A stretch of 64,000 bases of DNA, from positions 186,001 to 250,000 of the forward strand of contig NZ_CP109199.1 in assembly GCF_036250065.1 (NCBI RefSeq). Direction: 5' to 3'. This document shows positions 27,279 to 36,199 of this stretch, in pieces. The notes below the pieces were generated by a model. It saw only the letters and a list, made by a program, of their open reading frames with translations. It did no database searches and was not told the DNA's origin. The position numbers and the translations under genes were made by a program. This DNA comes from Micromonospora sp. NBC_01699 (GTDB lineage: Bacteria > Actinomycetota > Actinomycetes > Mycobacteriales > Micromonosporaceae). How positions within the stretch are numbered: the stretch's first letter is position 1; every line of letters begins with the position of its first letter.

Positions 27279-27587
27279 GTGAGTCCCGCCGTGAAGTACA
27301 CGCTGGGCCGGGTCGGGCTGTTCCTGGTGGTCATGGCCGCGCTGCTGCCGGTCCCCATGAGCATCTTCCTCAAGCTCATGCTGGCGGTGGTGTTTTCGGC
27401 GGCGGCGTCCTTCTTCCTGCTCAAGACCTGGCGCGACGAGATGGCCGAGCAGGTGGCCGGTGCGGTCCAGCGGCGGCAGGAGGAGAAGGCGCGGCTGCGC
27501 GCCGCGCTCTCCGGTGACGACCAGCCGGCCCCGACATCGCCGGCCGGCTCGACCACCCCGCCGGCCGACCCTGACGCCACCCGCTGA
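27279..27587 (+). CDS. DUF4229 small membrane protein
   Basis: 102 aa. The GTG start is preceded by GGAGATGG. Two hydrophobic helices (VGLFLVVMAALLPV and FLKLMLAVVFSAAASFFLL) are followed by a charged segment, WRDEMAEQVAGAVQRRQEEKARLR, and a disordered tail. This order is characteristic of actinobacterial DUF4229 proteins, often found close to menaquinone genes. Function unknown. The stop codon falls in the first unit of a 20-bp tandem repeat. Confidence 0.75.
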   Translation: MSPAVKYTLGRVGLFLVVMAALLPVPMSIFLKLMLAVVFSAAASFFLLKTWRDEMAEQVAGAVQRRQEEKARLRAALSGDDQPAPTSPAGSTTPPADPDATR

Positions 27588-27632
27588 GCCAAGCCGCCAC
27601 CCGCTGAGCCAGGACGCCACCCGCTGACAGAG
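27573..27632 (+). repeat. Three tandem 20-bp repeats spanning a stop codon
   Basis: The units 27573-27592, 27593-27612 and 27613-27632 share CGCCACCCGCTGA. Weaker copies continue to about 27670. The gene ends in unit 1, and each unit repeats the same CGCTGA ending. Confidence 0.85.
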
Positions 27633-27692
27633 CGCTAACCGTCGAACAGGGCGCGAACCGCTGAACGAGGCGGGGGGCTGGGACTGCCGGTT

Positions 27693-28094
27693 TCAGCCGT
27701 CCAGGCCGCGGCGTCGGGCCAGCCGGTCCAGGTCGTCCATCAGGCCGTCCAGGCGGCGCATGCCGGCGTCCAGGTCGTCCAGTGAATCCTTGCTCGGCGC
27801 CGCCGCCAGCACCGGAGTGATGATCTCGTTGGCGCGGTCGGCGTACTCCCGCTGGGCGGCGCCGATCGCGGCGGTGACCTCCGCCGCCACGTCCTCCGCC
27901 GACAGCCGCAGGGCGCCGGGGTCGATCCGCAGTTCCTGGAGCGCGCCACCCGGACCGGTACGGGCCCGTACGTAACCGCGCGGCGACTCGCCGGTGCCGT
28001 ACTGGTCGGCCAGGTCCTCCTGCATCCGCTGGATCCGTGCCACCTGCTGGTGGGCGTACTCGGCGAGGTCGTCCAGGTTGCGGATGTCGGGCAC
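27693..28094 (-). CDS. YbaB/EbfC-family nucleoid-associated protein
   Basis: 133 aa from the GTG at 28094, preceded by GAGAGG; upstream codons in frame are not supported. The N-terminal helix LDDLAEYAHQQVARIQRMQEDLADQ is followed by YVRARTGPGGALQELRIDPGALRLSAEDVAAEVTAAIGAAQ, the YbaB core. In actinobacteria, such variants often sit beside type VII secretion genes, as here, divergent from an EspC/WXG operon. Probably a DNA-binding dimer, possibly acting on the shared 80-bp promoter region. Confidence 0.8.
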   Translation of the reverse strand: MPDIRNLDDLAEYAHQQVARIQRMQEDLADQYGTGESPRGYVRARTGPGGALQELRIDPGALRLSAEDVAAEVTAAIGAAQREYADRANEIITPVLAAAPSKDSLDDLDAGMRRLDGLMDDLDRLARRRGLDG

Positions 28095-28174
28095 GTCAGA
28101 TCCTCTCGGCCGGTGACGGCGGGTCAGGGTGGACAGGATAGCGAGCGCCGATCCACCGGTGGCATTCTTGCCCG

Positions 28175-28777
28175 GTGGCCAAGGATGACACGCTCCACAT
28201 CGGGCCGGCGCTGCGTCCACTCCTCGCGCCCGGGGAGCGGTTGCTGACCGCCGCGATGCTGATCAAGGACGTCGGTACGACCGACGACGTCTCCGTCTCC
28301 GACGAACTGAAGAACCTGCTCGATCCGACCATCCTGCTCGGACTGGGCAGCCATCCGGGGAACCTGTTGCAGCGGGCGACGTTCGGTCGGGCGGTGATCG
28401 GTCCGGCGGACAGCCCGGCCCGGCGCCTGTACGACGCGGTCGCCGACACCGTCTCGCCCACCCTCGCGGTCACCGACACCAGGTTGCTGGTCGCCGATCG
28501 CAAGACCGTCGACCGAAACGGGGGAAGTTGGACCGACCGCTGGTTCGGTCCGGTGGAGTACGCGGCGACGCTCGTCCACGAGTCGCCACGGAACGCTATC
28601 GTCGGGGCGATCAAGGCGCCGGCGGGTGTGCTCCGCCGAGGACGGTTCCTGGTCGTCTTCACCGACGGATCGGTCTGCGCACTGGTCGGCGGACCGCCGC
28701 AAGCGGGTCGGCGGGCGGCGGAAGCCATCGGACCGCCCCGGCCGGCGGCACAGACTCCTGGGGAGGAGCAGGCATGA
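28175..28777 (+). CDS. Hypothetical protein of a type VII-associated operon
   Basis: 200 aa, soluble. I do not recognise a domain. The ALRPLLAPGERLLTAAMLIKD start and the LAVTDTRLLVADRKTV and GRFLVVFTDGSVCALVGG strands look like a PH-like beta domain of the type found in actinobacterial stress proteins (weak inference). GTG start with no good ribosome site. The stop overlaps the EspC-like gene (ATGA). Confidence 0.6.
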   Translation: MAKDDTLHIGPALRPLLAPGERLLTAAMLIKDVGTTDDVSVSDELKNLLDPTILLGLGSHPGNLLQRATFGRAVIGPADSPARRLYDAVADTVSPTLAVTDTRLLVADRKTVDRNGGSWTDRWFGPVEYAATLVHESPRNAIVGAIKAPAGVLRRGRFLVVFTDGSVCALVGGPPQAGRRAAEAIGPPRPAAQTPGEEQA

Positions 28778-29085
28778 CACAACCGGTGAAGGTCTATCTC
28801 GACGCGATGACCAGGTACGCGGACGCGATGCAGGACCTCGGTACGGCCTTCGGCAGCACCCGTTCGCTGCTGGTCGACGCCGACGTGGCCGACGACAGTT
28901 TCGGGCTGCTGCCGGAGTCTCGCGAGGTGGCGAGGGTCTACGAGCAGCGCACCACGGACGGGCTGGAGGTGCTGCGTACCGGCGAGGACGTGTTCGGTGA
29001 GCTGGCGGTGGCGTTCCGCCAGATGCGGGACAACTACCGGGGCACCGACGAGGCGGCGGCGCGGCGACTCGGGGGAGGGTCGTGA
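28774..29085 (+). CDS. EspC-like type VII secretion target
   Basis: 103 aa, all-helical. MTQPVKVYLDAMTRYADAMQDLG and LLPESREVARVYEQRTTDGLEVLRTGEDVFGELAVAFRQMRDNYRGTDE match the EspC (PF10824) pattern: an N-terminal helix, a short polar turn and a C-terminal helix ending in a Y-x-x-x-D/E export signal, here YRGTDE. Preceded by GGGAGGAG. Both ends overlap neighbouring genes, so it is co-translated with the large WXG-like protein, its probable secretion partner. Confidence 0.75.
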   Translation: MTQPVKVYLDAMTRYADAMQDLGTAFGSTRSLLVDADVADDSFGLLPESREVARVYEQRTTDGLEVLRTGEDVFGELAVAFRQMRDNYRGTDEAAARRLGGGS

Positions 29086-29873
29086 CCCGGGCGCCGAGCG
29101 GTGCGGAGCGGATCGAGACGTGGCTCGCCCCGGCCGGTGCCGCGTACGCGATCATCAGGCCGATCGTCGAGTTCCTGGCCCACCCGATCGACCAGGTGAC
29201 CGGCGACCCGGACGCGTTGAACGCGCAGGCGAAGGCGTGGCAGGACGCGGCGGCCCGGTTGGAGCGGTACGCGGTGGACGAGTTGGGTGCCCGGACCGAC
29301 CTGCTCTCCTACTGGGAGGGTGCTGCGGCCGAGTCGTTCAACGAGGAGATGAGCCAGCTCAACCGGTCGCTGACCGAGATCGGTGACCACTTCGCGGCCA
29401 CCGCCGAGTTGCTACAGGGCTCGGCGGAGGGGGCCCGGCAGGCTCAGGAGCTGGTCGAGCAGATCGTCCGGGAGCTGATCGCCTGGGCGATCATCACGAT
29501 CATCGTGGCGCTCGCCTCGGCCTGGATCACCGCCGGGGCGTCGGCCGTGGTCGGCGGGGCGGCGGTCGGGGTGGAGTCGGCCCTTGCCGGGACCCGGGCG
29601 GCGGCGGTTGCCGCGCGGTTGGCCCGGATGTTGGAGAAGGTGGCCCTCTTCCTGAAGAGGATGAGCGACTTCGCCCGGACGTACAAGCTCACCAGCATCC
29701 ACAAGGTGGGGGTGCAGAACTGGGCCAGCGCCCGGTACGCGACCAGCGCCGGCTACCAGCTGCTGGCCACCAACTGGGTGATCAAGCAGACGATCGTCAA
29801 GCCGGTCCTCGGCCCGACGATCGACAAGGTCACCGGCGCCGACCAGGCATGGGACCTGCCGCAGGTGCTCTGA
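29082..29873 (+). CDS. WXG100-like type VII effector with hydrophobic C-terminal region
   Basis: 263 aa. Residues about 30-130 form a helical hairpin with a WxG motif (YWEGAAAESFNEEM), as in WXG100/PPE-like proteins. A strongly hydrophobic stretch follows (about 131-175, LIAWAIITIIVALASAWI plus an Ala/Gly run), then a helical C-terminal region without recognised catalytic residues. Coupled to the EspC-like gene by GTGA. No T7SS core ATPase is in the window. Could be a membrane-acting toxin or a structural effector; no immunity gene is obvious. Confidence 0.65.
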   Translation: MTRAPSGAERIETWLAPAGAAYAIIRPIVEFLAHPIDQVTGDPDALNAQAKAWQDAAARLERYAVDELGARTDLLSYWEGAAAESFNEEMSQLNRSLTEIGDHFAATAELLQGSAEGARQAQELVEQIVRELIAWAIITIIVALASAWITAGASAVVGGAAVGVESALAGTRAAAVAARLARMLEKVALFLKRMSDFARTYKLTSIHKVGVQNWASARYATSAGYQLLATNWVIKQTIVKPVLGPTIDKVTGADQAWDLPQVL

Positions 29874-30049
29874 CGCGGGTCCGGCTCCGAAACCGAGCGC
29901 CAGTCTGGCCGAGCTGTTCCGGCACTTTTCGCCGGCATGACGATGATGTTGAGATGGAACAGAGAGTGATGATTATTGATATGACCATGTGAGGGGTGGT
30001 GCAGTGTGCGGTACAGAGCGGGAATCTCCGCACCCCCAGGAGGTTTTGC

Positions 30050-31936
30050 ATGCCCTTCCGTACCCCCGTACCCCGGCGGTCTTCTCGGCGCCGGACCATC
30101 GCCCTCGCGACGACGGTCGCGATCGGACTGTTCGCCGTCGTGAGCGGCCCGGTCTCCGCCGACCCGAAGCCGGGCGCGATCAGTGCCGCCACCAGTGCCG
30201 AGTACCGGGTACTCGGCCCACGCACGCTGGAGGACCGCAACGCCGTCGGCAAGACCGGCGCGGCGATCAACTACAGCGAGCACGGCATCCTGAACATCAC
30301 CGCGACCGCAGCCGAGGTGAAGGCGATCACCGCGCTCGGCTTCACCCTGGAAGCCGTACCGGCGCCGCCGGCGCGGGGTGCGACCGACGGTGTCGGCACG
30401 ATGGCGTTCCCGCCCGCCGACTCGAACTACCACGACTACGCCGAACTGACCGCGGTGATCAACCAGGTGGTCTCGGACCACCCGACGATCGCCCGCAAGT
30501 CCAGCATCGGCAGCTCGTACGAGGGTCGGGACCTGCCCGTCATCAAGATCTCGGACAACGTCGGTACGGACGAAGCCGAACCGGAGATCCTGTTCAACTC
30601 GCAGCAGCACGCCCGTGAGCACCTGACCGTCGAGATGGCGATCTACCTGCTCAACCTGTTCACCGACAGCTACGGCTCCGACTCCCGGATCACGAACATC
30701 GTGAACACCCGGGAGATCTGGATCGTGCCGACGGTCAACCCCGACGGCAGCGAGTACGACATCGCCACCGGTTCGTACCGGTCCTGGCGGAAGAACCGGC
30801 AGCCGAACGCCGGTTCGTCGAACGTCGGCACCGACCTGAACCGCAACTGGGGCTACAACTGGGGCTGCTGCGGCGGTTCCTCCGGCAGCACCTCGTCGGA
30901 GACCTACCGTGGCCCGTCCGCCTTCTCCGCCCCGGAAACCCAGGCGCTGCGCAACTTCGTCAACAGCCGCGTGGTCGGCGGTACGCAGCAGATCAAGGCG
31001 AACATCGACTTCCACACGTACTCCCAGCTGGTGCTCTGGCCGTACGGCTACACCACGGCGAACACGGCGCCGGGGCTGAGCGTGGACCAGGAGGCGACCT
31101 TCCGCACCCTGGGCCAGCAGATGGCGGCCACCAACAGCTACACCCCGGAGCAGTCCTCCGACCTCTACATCACCGACGGAGACAGCCTCGACTGGCTGTG
31201 GGCGACGCACCAGATCTGGGCGTACACCTTCGAGATGTACCCCGGATCGTCCGGCGGCGGCGGCTTCTACCCGCCCGACGAGGTCATCCCGGCGCAGACC
31301 TCGCGCAACCGGGAAGCGGTGCTGATGCTCAGCGAGTACGCCGACTGCCCGTACCGGGTGATCGGCAAGCAGGCCCAGTACTGCGGCGGCGGTGGCGGCA
31401 CCACGGTCTGGTCGGACACCTTCGAGACCGCGACCGGTTGGACCATCAACCCCAGCGGTACGGACACCGCCACCTCCGGTGCGTGGGAGCGGGGCACCTC
31501 GCAGGCGACCAACTCCAGCGGTGCCAAGCAGCTCGCCCCGGCGGGCGGCAGCAACGACCTGACCACCGGCCGGCTCGCCGGCACCGCGGCGGGTGACTAC
31601 GACCTCGACGGCGGCTCGACCAGCGCCCGTTCGCCGGTGGTGGCGTTGCCGGGCAGCGGCACGTTGACGCTGTCCCTGTCGTGGTACCTCGCGCACGGCG
31701 CGAACTCGTCCTCGGCGGACTTCTTCCGGGTCAGCGTGGTGCACAACGGCGGCACCACCGTACTGCTGACCCAGGCCGGGGCGGCGAGCAACCGCAACGG
31801 TTCGTGGACGGCCGCCAGCCTCAACCTCACCCCGTACGCGGGGCAGCAGGTCCGGATCCTGGTGGAGGCGACCGACACCGCCACCGCGAGCCTGGTCGAG
31901 GCGGGCGTCGACGACGTGACGATCACGAGTTCCTGA
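30050..31936 (+). CDS. Secreted M14 zinc carboxypeptidase
   Basis: 628 aa. The ATG at 30050 follows CAGGAGG. Signal peptide about 1-37, then a propeptide. The M14 domain (about 120-440) shows the zinc ligands HxxE in [11 protein letters not shown] and the third His in [14 protein letters not shown], the [11 protein letters not shown] substrate region and the catalytic Glu in YTFEMYP. The last about 150 residues form a beta-rich accessory domain ([27 protein letters not shown]) of the carbohydrate- or proprotein-binding jelly-roll type. It cleaves C-terminal residues from extracellular peptides. Standard length for this actinobacterial architecture. Confidence 0.92.
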   Translation: MPFRTPVPRRSSRRRTIALATTVAIGLFAVVSGPVSADPKPGAISAATSAEYRVLGPRTLEDRNAVGKTGAAINYSEHGILNITATAAEVKAITALGFTLEAVPAPPARGATDGVGTMAFPPADSNYHDYAELTAVINQVVSDHPTIARKSSIGSSYEGRDLPVIKISDNVGTDEAEPEILFNSQQHAREHLTVEMAIYLLNLFTDSYGSDSRITNIVNTREIWIVPTVNPDGSEYDIATGSYRSWRKNRQPNAGSSNVGTDLNRNWGYNWGCCGGSSGSTSSETYRGPSAFSAPETQALRNFVNSRVVGGTQQIKANIDFHTYSQLVLWPYGYTTANTAPGLSVDQEATFRTLGQQMAATNSYTPEQSSDLYITDGDSLDWLWATHQIWAYTFEMYPGSSGGGGFYPPDEVIPAQTSRNREAVLMLSEYADCPYRVIGKQAQYCGGGGGTTVWSDTFETATGWTINPSGTDTATSGAWERGTSQATNSSGAKQLAPAGGSNDLTTGRLAGTAAGDYDLDGGSTSARSPVVALPGSGTLTLSLSWYLAHGANSSSADFFRVSVVHNGGTTVLLTQAGAASNRNGSWTAASLNLTPYAGQQVRILVEATDTATASLVEAGVDDVTITSS

Positions 31937-31949
31937 TTCCAGCAGTGGC

Positions 31950-31986
31950 GCTGCCCCGTCGACCGGTCCCCGGTCGGCGGGGCAGC
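31950..31986. terminator. 17-bp bidirectional hairpin between convergent genes
   Basis: The arms 31950-31966 and 31970-31986 pair with one G-T/C change around the loop TCC. It lies between the carboxypeptidase (plus) and the ABC-2 permease (minus) and can serve both. Confidence 0.85.
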
Positions 31987-31994
31987 CCGTCGGT

Positions 31995-32732
31995 TCAGCT
32001 GAACCGCCGACCCTCGTCCCGTCGGTACGCCCAGCCGGCCGCCAGGGCCAGCACCACCACCCAGACGCCGAGCATGACCAGCGCGGTCGGGTCGGGGCGG
32101 AAGTCACCCACCGCCGCCCACATCAGCTCGACCGCACCACGGGTCGGCAGGAAGGGCGCGATCGTCTCGATGAAGCCGGGCGCGGCGCCGGGCGCGGAGA
32201 GCAGGCCGCCGCCGAAGGCCAGCGGGAAGAAGATGACCTGGGCGGCCACTATCGCCGCCTTGCTCGGCAGCGCGTACCCGATGGTGAGTCCGAGCAGGGT
32301 GAACGGCACCGCGGCCACGGCCACCGCGCCGAGCGCGAGCACGAACGCGGCCGGCGTGATCGTCGCCGGGGTCGCCACCGCCGCGATCACCACCACCGGG
32401 ATCAGCGAGACGAAGGTCAGCGCGAGGCCCGCGAGGATGCGGCCGACGAAGCGCGGCGCCGGCCCGGCCGGCAAAGTCCGGGTGTACGGGTCCCAGGGCT
32501 GCGCCCGATCCTCGGCCACCCCGATGCCGTACTGGAAGATGTTGCTGCTCATCACCGCGAAGGTGACCATCGAGGCGGTGGCGAAGGTGGCGCCGGTCGG
32601 GTCGTCGCCGGTGAACGGCACCACGAAGAAGAGCATCGAGGCGGCCGGGAAGAAGGCACTGCCGATCAACGCGATCGGGATCCGGATCGTCTCCAGGAGC
32701 TGATACCTGGCGTGTACGAGCGCGAGCTGCAT
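31995..32732 (-). CDS. ABC-2 type transporter permease
   Basis: 245 aa with six predicted helices and the ABC-2 layout (RYQLLETIRIPIALIGSAFFPAASMLFFVVPF, then ...FLPTRGAVELMW). It pairs with the ATPase gene 13 bp upstream in the same operon. Such DrrB-type exporters move lipids, peptides or drugs; the substrate here is unknown. Confidence 0.85.
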   Translation of the reverse strand: MQLALVHARYQLLETIRIPIALIGSAFFPAASMLFFVVPFTGDDPTGATFATASMVTFAVMSSNIFQYGIGVAEDRAQPWDPYTRTLPAGPAPRFVGRILAGLALTFVSLIPVVVIAAVATPATITPAAFVLALGAVAVAAVPFTLLGLTIGYALPSKAAIVAAQVIFFPLAFGGGLLSAPGAAPGFIETIAPFLPTRGAVELMWAAVGDFRPDPTALVMLGVWVVVLALAAGWAYRRDEGRRFS

Positions 32733-32745
32733 GGCTGTTCCCCCG

Positions 32746-33656
<911 letters not shown>

Positions 33657-33660
<4 letters not shown>

Positions 33661-33989
33661 GTCTTCTCCTGGGCGGGGGTGGCTGCCTCGGACGGGTCGA
33701 GCAGGGCGCGCAGTGCGGCGGTGTACTCGTCGAAGGCCAACCGGCCGCGCCGGCTCAGCCGGACCAGGGTGGCCGGCGTACGCCCGTGGTGCGTCTTGGT
33801 GATCTCGACGTACTGCGCGTCTTCGAGTTTGCGCAGGTGGACCGAGAGGTTGCCGGCGGTCATCCGCAGGATCTCCTGCAACCGGGGGAAGGTGATCCGG
33901 TCGCCCTCGGCGAGAGTGGCCAGGGTGGACACCACTCGCAGCCGGGCCTGGGCGTGGATCACCGGGTCGAGTTCGGGCGGGGCGGTCAT
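33657..33989 (-). CDS. Winged-helix transcriptional regulator (ArsR/MarR-like)
   Basis: 110 aa. VVSTLATLAEGDRITFPRLQEILRMTAGNLSVHLRKLEDAQYVEITKTHHGRTPATLVRLSRRGRLAFDEY is the DNA-binding winged helix of the 'transcriptional regulator, PadR/ArsR-like' group that often precedes ABC exporters. Overlaps the genes on both sides by 4 bp, so it is made together with the exporter it probably regulates. Confidence 0.85.
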
Positions 33990-34630
33990 GACCTGTTCCG
34001 GCGGCCGAGCCAGGTGATCGTGCCGCCGATCAGCATGCCGCCGCCTCCGGCGACCGCGACGATCAGTGCGTGCCAGCCGGGTCCGGCGTACACGCCGACG
34101 ATGTTGATGACGCTGAGCCAGATGCCGAGGCGGAGCAGGTTGCGGTCGAGCCAGATCGCCCCGCCGGCCACGTGCAACACCCCGGTCAGGCCGACCGCCG
34201 CGGCGGCCCAGAGCAGTCGGGCCAGGTCGTCCGGCAGGTGGTCGGTGACCCGGCTGAGGACGATTCCGTAGCTGGCGAAGCCGATCAGCCAGGCGAAGCC
34301 GTACCACTGGCCACGGCGGGCCGAGTCGCCGGTGATCTGCCCGTACGACCGGGCGCCGGTGATCGCGGAGAGTGCGCCGGCGGCGCCGAGCAGGACGAAG
34401 AGCGTGGTCAGCGGCAACCACTCGGGCAGGTCGACGAAGACCCGGTGGTCCGGGCCGAACCGGAGGAAGAACAGCCCGAACCCGACCAGCCAGGCGACTC
34501 CCCACGGCCAGTAGATCAGCCGGGGGTCGGGGTTGAGCTGCCGAGCCGCCTCGGCCTGCTGCTGCCGGATCAGCAGCAGCGTCTCCGCCGCACTCGCCAA
34601 CGGCTGCTCGTCGTCATCACTCAGGGCCAC
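33986..34630 (-). CDS. Six-helix membrane protein upstream of exporter operon
   Basis: 214 aa from GTG 34630 (VALSDDDEQP); the frame extends seven codons further. A short N-terminal helix AAETLLLIRQQQAEAARQL, then about six hydrophobic helices. No known domain recognised. No ribosome site, but TAAAGT lies at -10 distance, so the operon mRNA may be leaderless. It is the first gene of the operon and may modulate the regulator or exporter. Confidence 0.65.
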   Translation of the reverse strand: MALSDDDEQPLASAAETLLLIRQQQAEAARQLNPDPRLIYWPWGVAWLVGFGLFFLRFGPDHRVFVDLPEWLPLTTLFVLLGAAGALSAITGARSYGQITGDSARRGQWYGFAWLIGFASYGIVLSRVTDHLPDDLARLLWAAAAVGLTGVLHVAGGAIWLDRNLLRLGIWLSVINIVGVYAGPGWHALIVAVAGGGGMLIGGTITWLGRRNRS

Positions 34631-34723
34631 GCAAACTACTTTACGCCACAAACTCCATCCCCGTGGCGGGGCTGGGTCGAGCGTCGGCGGGAAGACTGTC
34701 CTGGCAGCCCGGACCGGTGAGGG

Positions 34724-35224
34724 CTAGCTGTTGGGGAGGCTGCTTGCTCCCATGGAGGACCGCAGTTCCGGTGTCGCCGGCTCCTCGGCCCTGGTGCGGC
34801 GCATTTTGTCGAGGTCGTGCCGCCAATAGTGCCTCAGCAGTGGGGCGTTGACGCCGATCTGCCTCGCGGCCTGCTGGATCGTCGCCCTCAGATAGGGCAG
34901 AACGATGGGAAGGCCCTCCTCGCGGGAGAACCTTTCCAGTATCTCTTTCGGCGGTTCCTCGACGCTCTCTGCAAGATGAAATCGTGCGGCCACGTCAGCC
35001 GCAAGGACCGCACTCTTGGTGCTCATCTCGATGCGACAGCGAAAAGTCAGCTCATCGTTGCGAACATACTGGGATATCTTCAGTTCGGAGGCGTTGGGGT
35101 CGATGGGCGTCTCTTCAAGGTTGAACCCATCGCGTCGCCTTGCGGATGCCTCGTAGACCCTGATGCCGGTGAGCTCGGCGAGCGAGGTCAGCTCCTCCAG
35201 GCTGGAGATCAATCTGCCGCTCAC
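34724..35224 (-). CDS. SecB-like chaperone of a toxin-antitoxin-chaperone module
   Basis: 166 aa. The strand-rich N-terminal half (LKISQYVRNDELTFRCRIEMST) and the helical LPIVLPYLRATIQQAARQIGVNAPLL resemble SecB, where the corresponding segment reads Y-P-Y-x-R-E-x-I...G-x-P-x-L. GTG start overlapping the HigA-like antitoxin stop (GTGA). In M. tuberculosis the HigB-HigA-SecB genes Rv1955-Rv1957 have the same order; there the chaperone protects the antitoxin and neutralises the toxin through it. GC content is visibly lower than in the neighbours, a sign of transfer. Confidence 0.72.
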   Translation of the reverse strand: MSGRLISSLEELTSLAELTGIRVYEASARRRDGFNLEETPIDPNASELKISQYVRNDELTFRCRIEMSTKSAVLAADVAARFHLAESVEEPPKEILERFSREEGLPIVLPYLRATIQQAARQIGVNAPLLRHYWRHDLDKMRRTRAEEPATPELRSSMGASSLPNS

Positions 35225-35616
35225 GAGGCTAGTCCGATGCGGGGTGACAGGACCGACTCCGACTCTGGTTCATCCAGGTCTTGCTCCATGCCGGCGGGAA
35301 TTCTGTAGCTGGCCTGCCAGGTGGGGGTTTGCCTGGGGGATACGTCAAATGCGAAGCGCAACCGGGCGCCCACGGATCTGGCGTACCTTTGGAGGGTGGA
35401 CAGATGAGGGTCTCCACCCGCTCTTTCGAATTTCGAAACGGCGGACTGGGTCGTTTCCATATCCTGCGCAAGCTCTGACTGAGTAATCCCCAATCGCTTT
35501 CGCAGTTGGACGAGGGTGTCGATCAGGCGCTCGGCATCCCGTGCGTCCATTATCGCATCCCGAACGCGAGGATCGTCCGGGTTTACGCCCAATAGATCGA
35601 ATAGTTCGGTTCCCAT
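35221..35616 (-). CDS. higA: HigA-type antitoxin (XRE helix-turn-helix) with C-terminal extension
   Basis: 131 aa. Helix-turn-helix LRKRLGITQSELAQDMETTQSAVSKFERAGGDPHLSTLQRYARSVG (about 38-85). After ALRLRFAF-type strands, about 35 extra residues (TPTWQASYRIPAGMEQDLDEP...) extend beyond a normal HigA. This is where chaperone-addiction (ChAD) sequences lie in SecB-dependent antitoxins. GGGAGG precedes the ATG. Coupled to the SecB-like gene. Confidence 0.8.
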   Translation of the reverse strand: MGTELFDLLGVNPDDPRVRDAIMDARDAERLIDTLVQLRKRLGITQSELAQDMETTQSAVSKFERAGGDPHLSTLQRYARSVGARLRFAFDVSPRQTPTWQASYRIPAGMEQDLDEPESESVLSPRIGLAS

Positions 35617-35674
35617 CGTCCGGCCCTCCCTGTGCCCGATACATCATATCGCCTCGGAGCGATACTGGGGTACC

Positions 35675-36022
35675 TCACGGTTGCGTCGCCCTGAACTCCC
35701 GGAGCCGATCAATCGCGATGTCGATGTGCCTAGCCTCCACCTGGCGCTGCTTCTGAAAGAAATGCAACGCGAGCAGGACCAGACCGCCCTCGGTCTCGGC
35801 GTAGATCAGCCGGAGGCGTCGTCGCGCGACCGAGACGCGTACCTCCAGCACGCCGCCGCGCAGGGCCTTGACGTCGCTGGGTTGTGCTCGCCCCTCGGCG
35901 ACACGGTCCATGGCCGTCTGGACCTTGGCCATCTCCGCGACCGTCAGTCCGCATCTTTCGATTTCCTTGCGGACTGGCTCGCCGCCACCGGCGGCCTCAT
36001 AGAATGCCCATCGTCGTCTCAC
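35675..36022 (-). CDS. higB: HigB-type toxin (RelE superfamily, phage Gp49-like)
   Basis: 115 aa. EMAKVQTAMDRVAEGRAQPSDVKALRGGVLEVRVSVARRRLRLIYAETEGGLVLLALHFFQKQRQVEARHIDIAIDRLREF follows the Gp49/HigB pattern (L-x-x-G-L-x-E-L-R, R-x-x-Y, LLH-x-F-x-K-K-x-Q, A-x-x-R). These toxins are ribosome-dependent mRNA endonucleases. First gene of the module, 58 bp before higA. The GTG start is weakly supported: coding-like sequence (PPDWTHDV) continues 12 codons upstream to a stop without another start codon. Confidence 0.8.
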   Translation of the reverse strand: MRRRWAFYEAAGGGEPVRKEIERCGLTVAEMAKVQTAMDRVAEGRAQPSDVKALRGGVLEVRVSVARRRLRLIYAETEGGLVLLALHFFQKQRQVEARHIDIAIDRLREFRATQP

Positions 36023-36199
36023 GTCGTGCGTCCAGTCGGGTGGCTTGTCGCCACCTCACGCACCGGCACGCGCCCCACCGACAGACATGACGCTCAGTTT
36101 GCGACACGAAACCTTACGCGTCCAGTCGCTGACCGTTTCTCGACCAGGTGCGGAACTGTCCACAAACCTCACCGGCCCATTCCTCCCGTACCGCAGAGG

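Noticed and set aside
29753-32107. 784-codon minus-strand ORF opposite the carboxypeptidase
   Set aside because: The plus strand carries complete M14 motifs and a signal peptide; the minus frame shows no domain.
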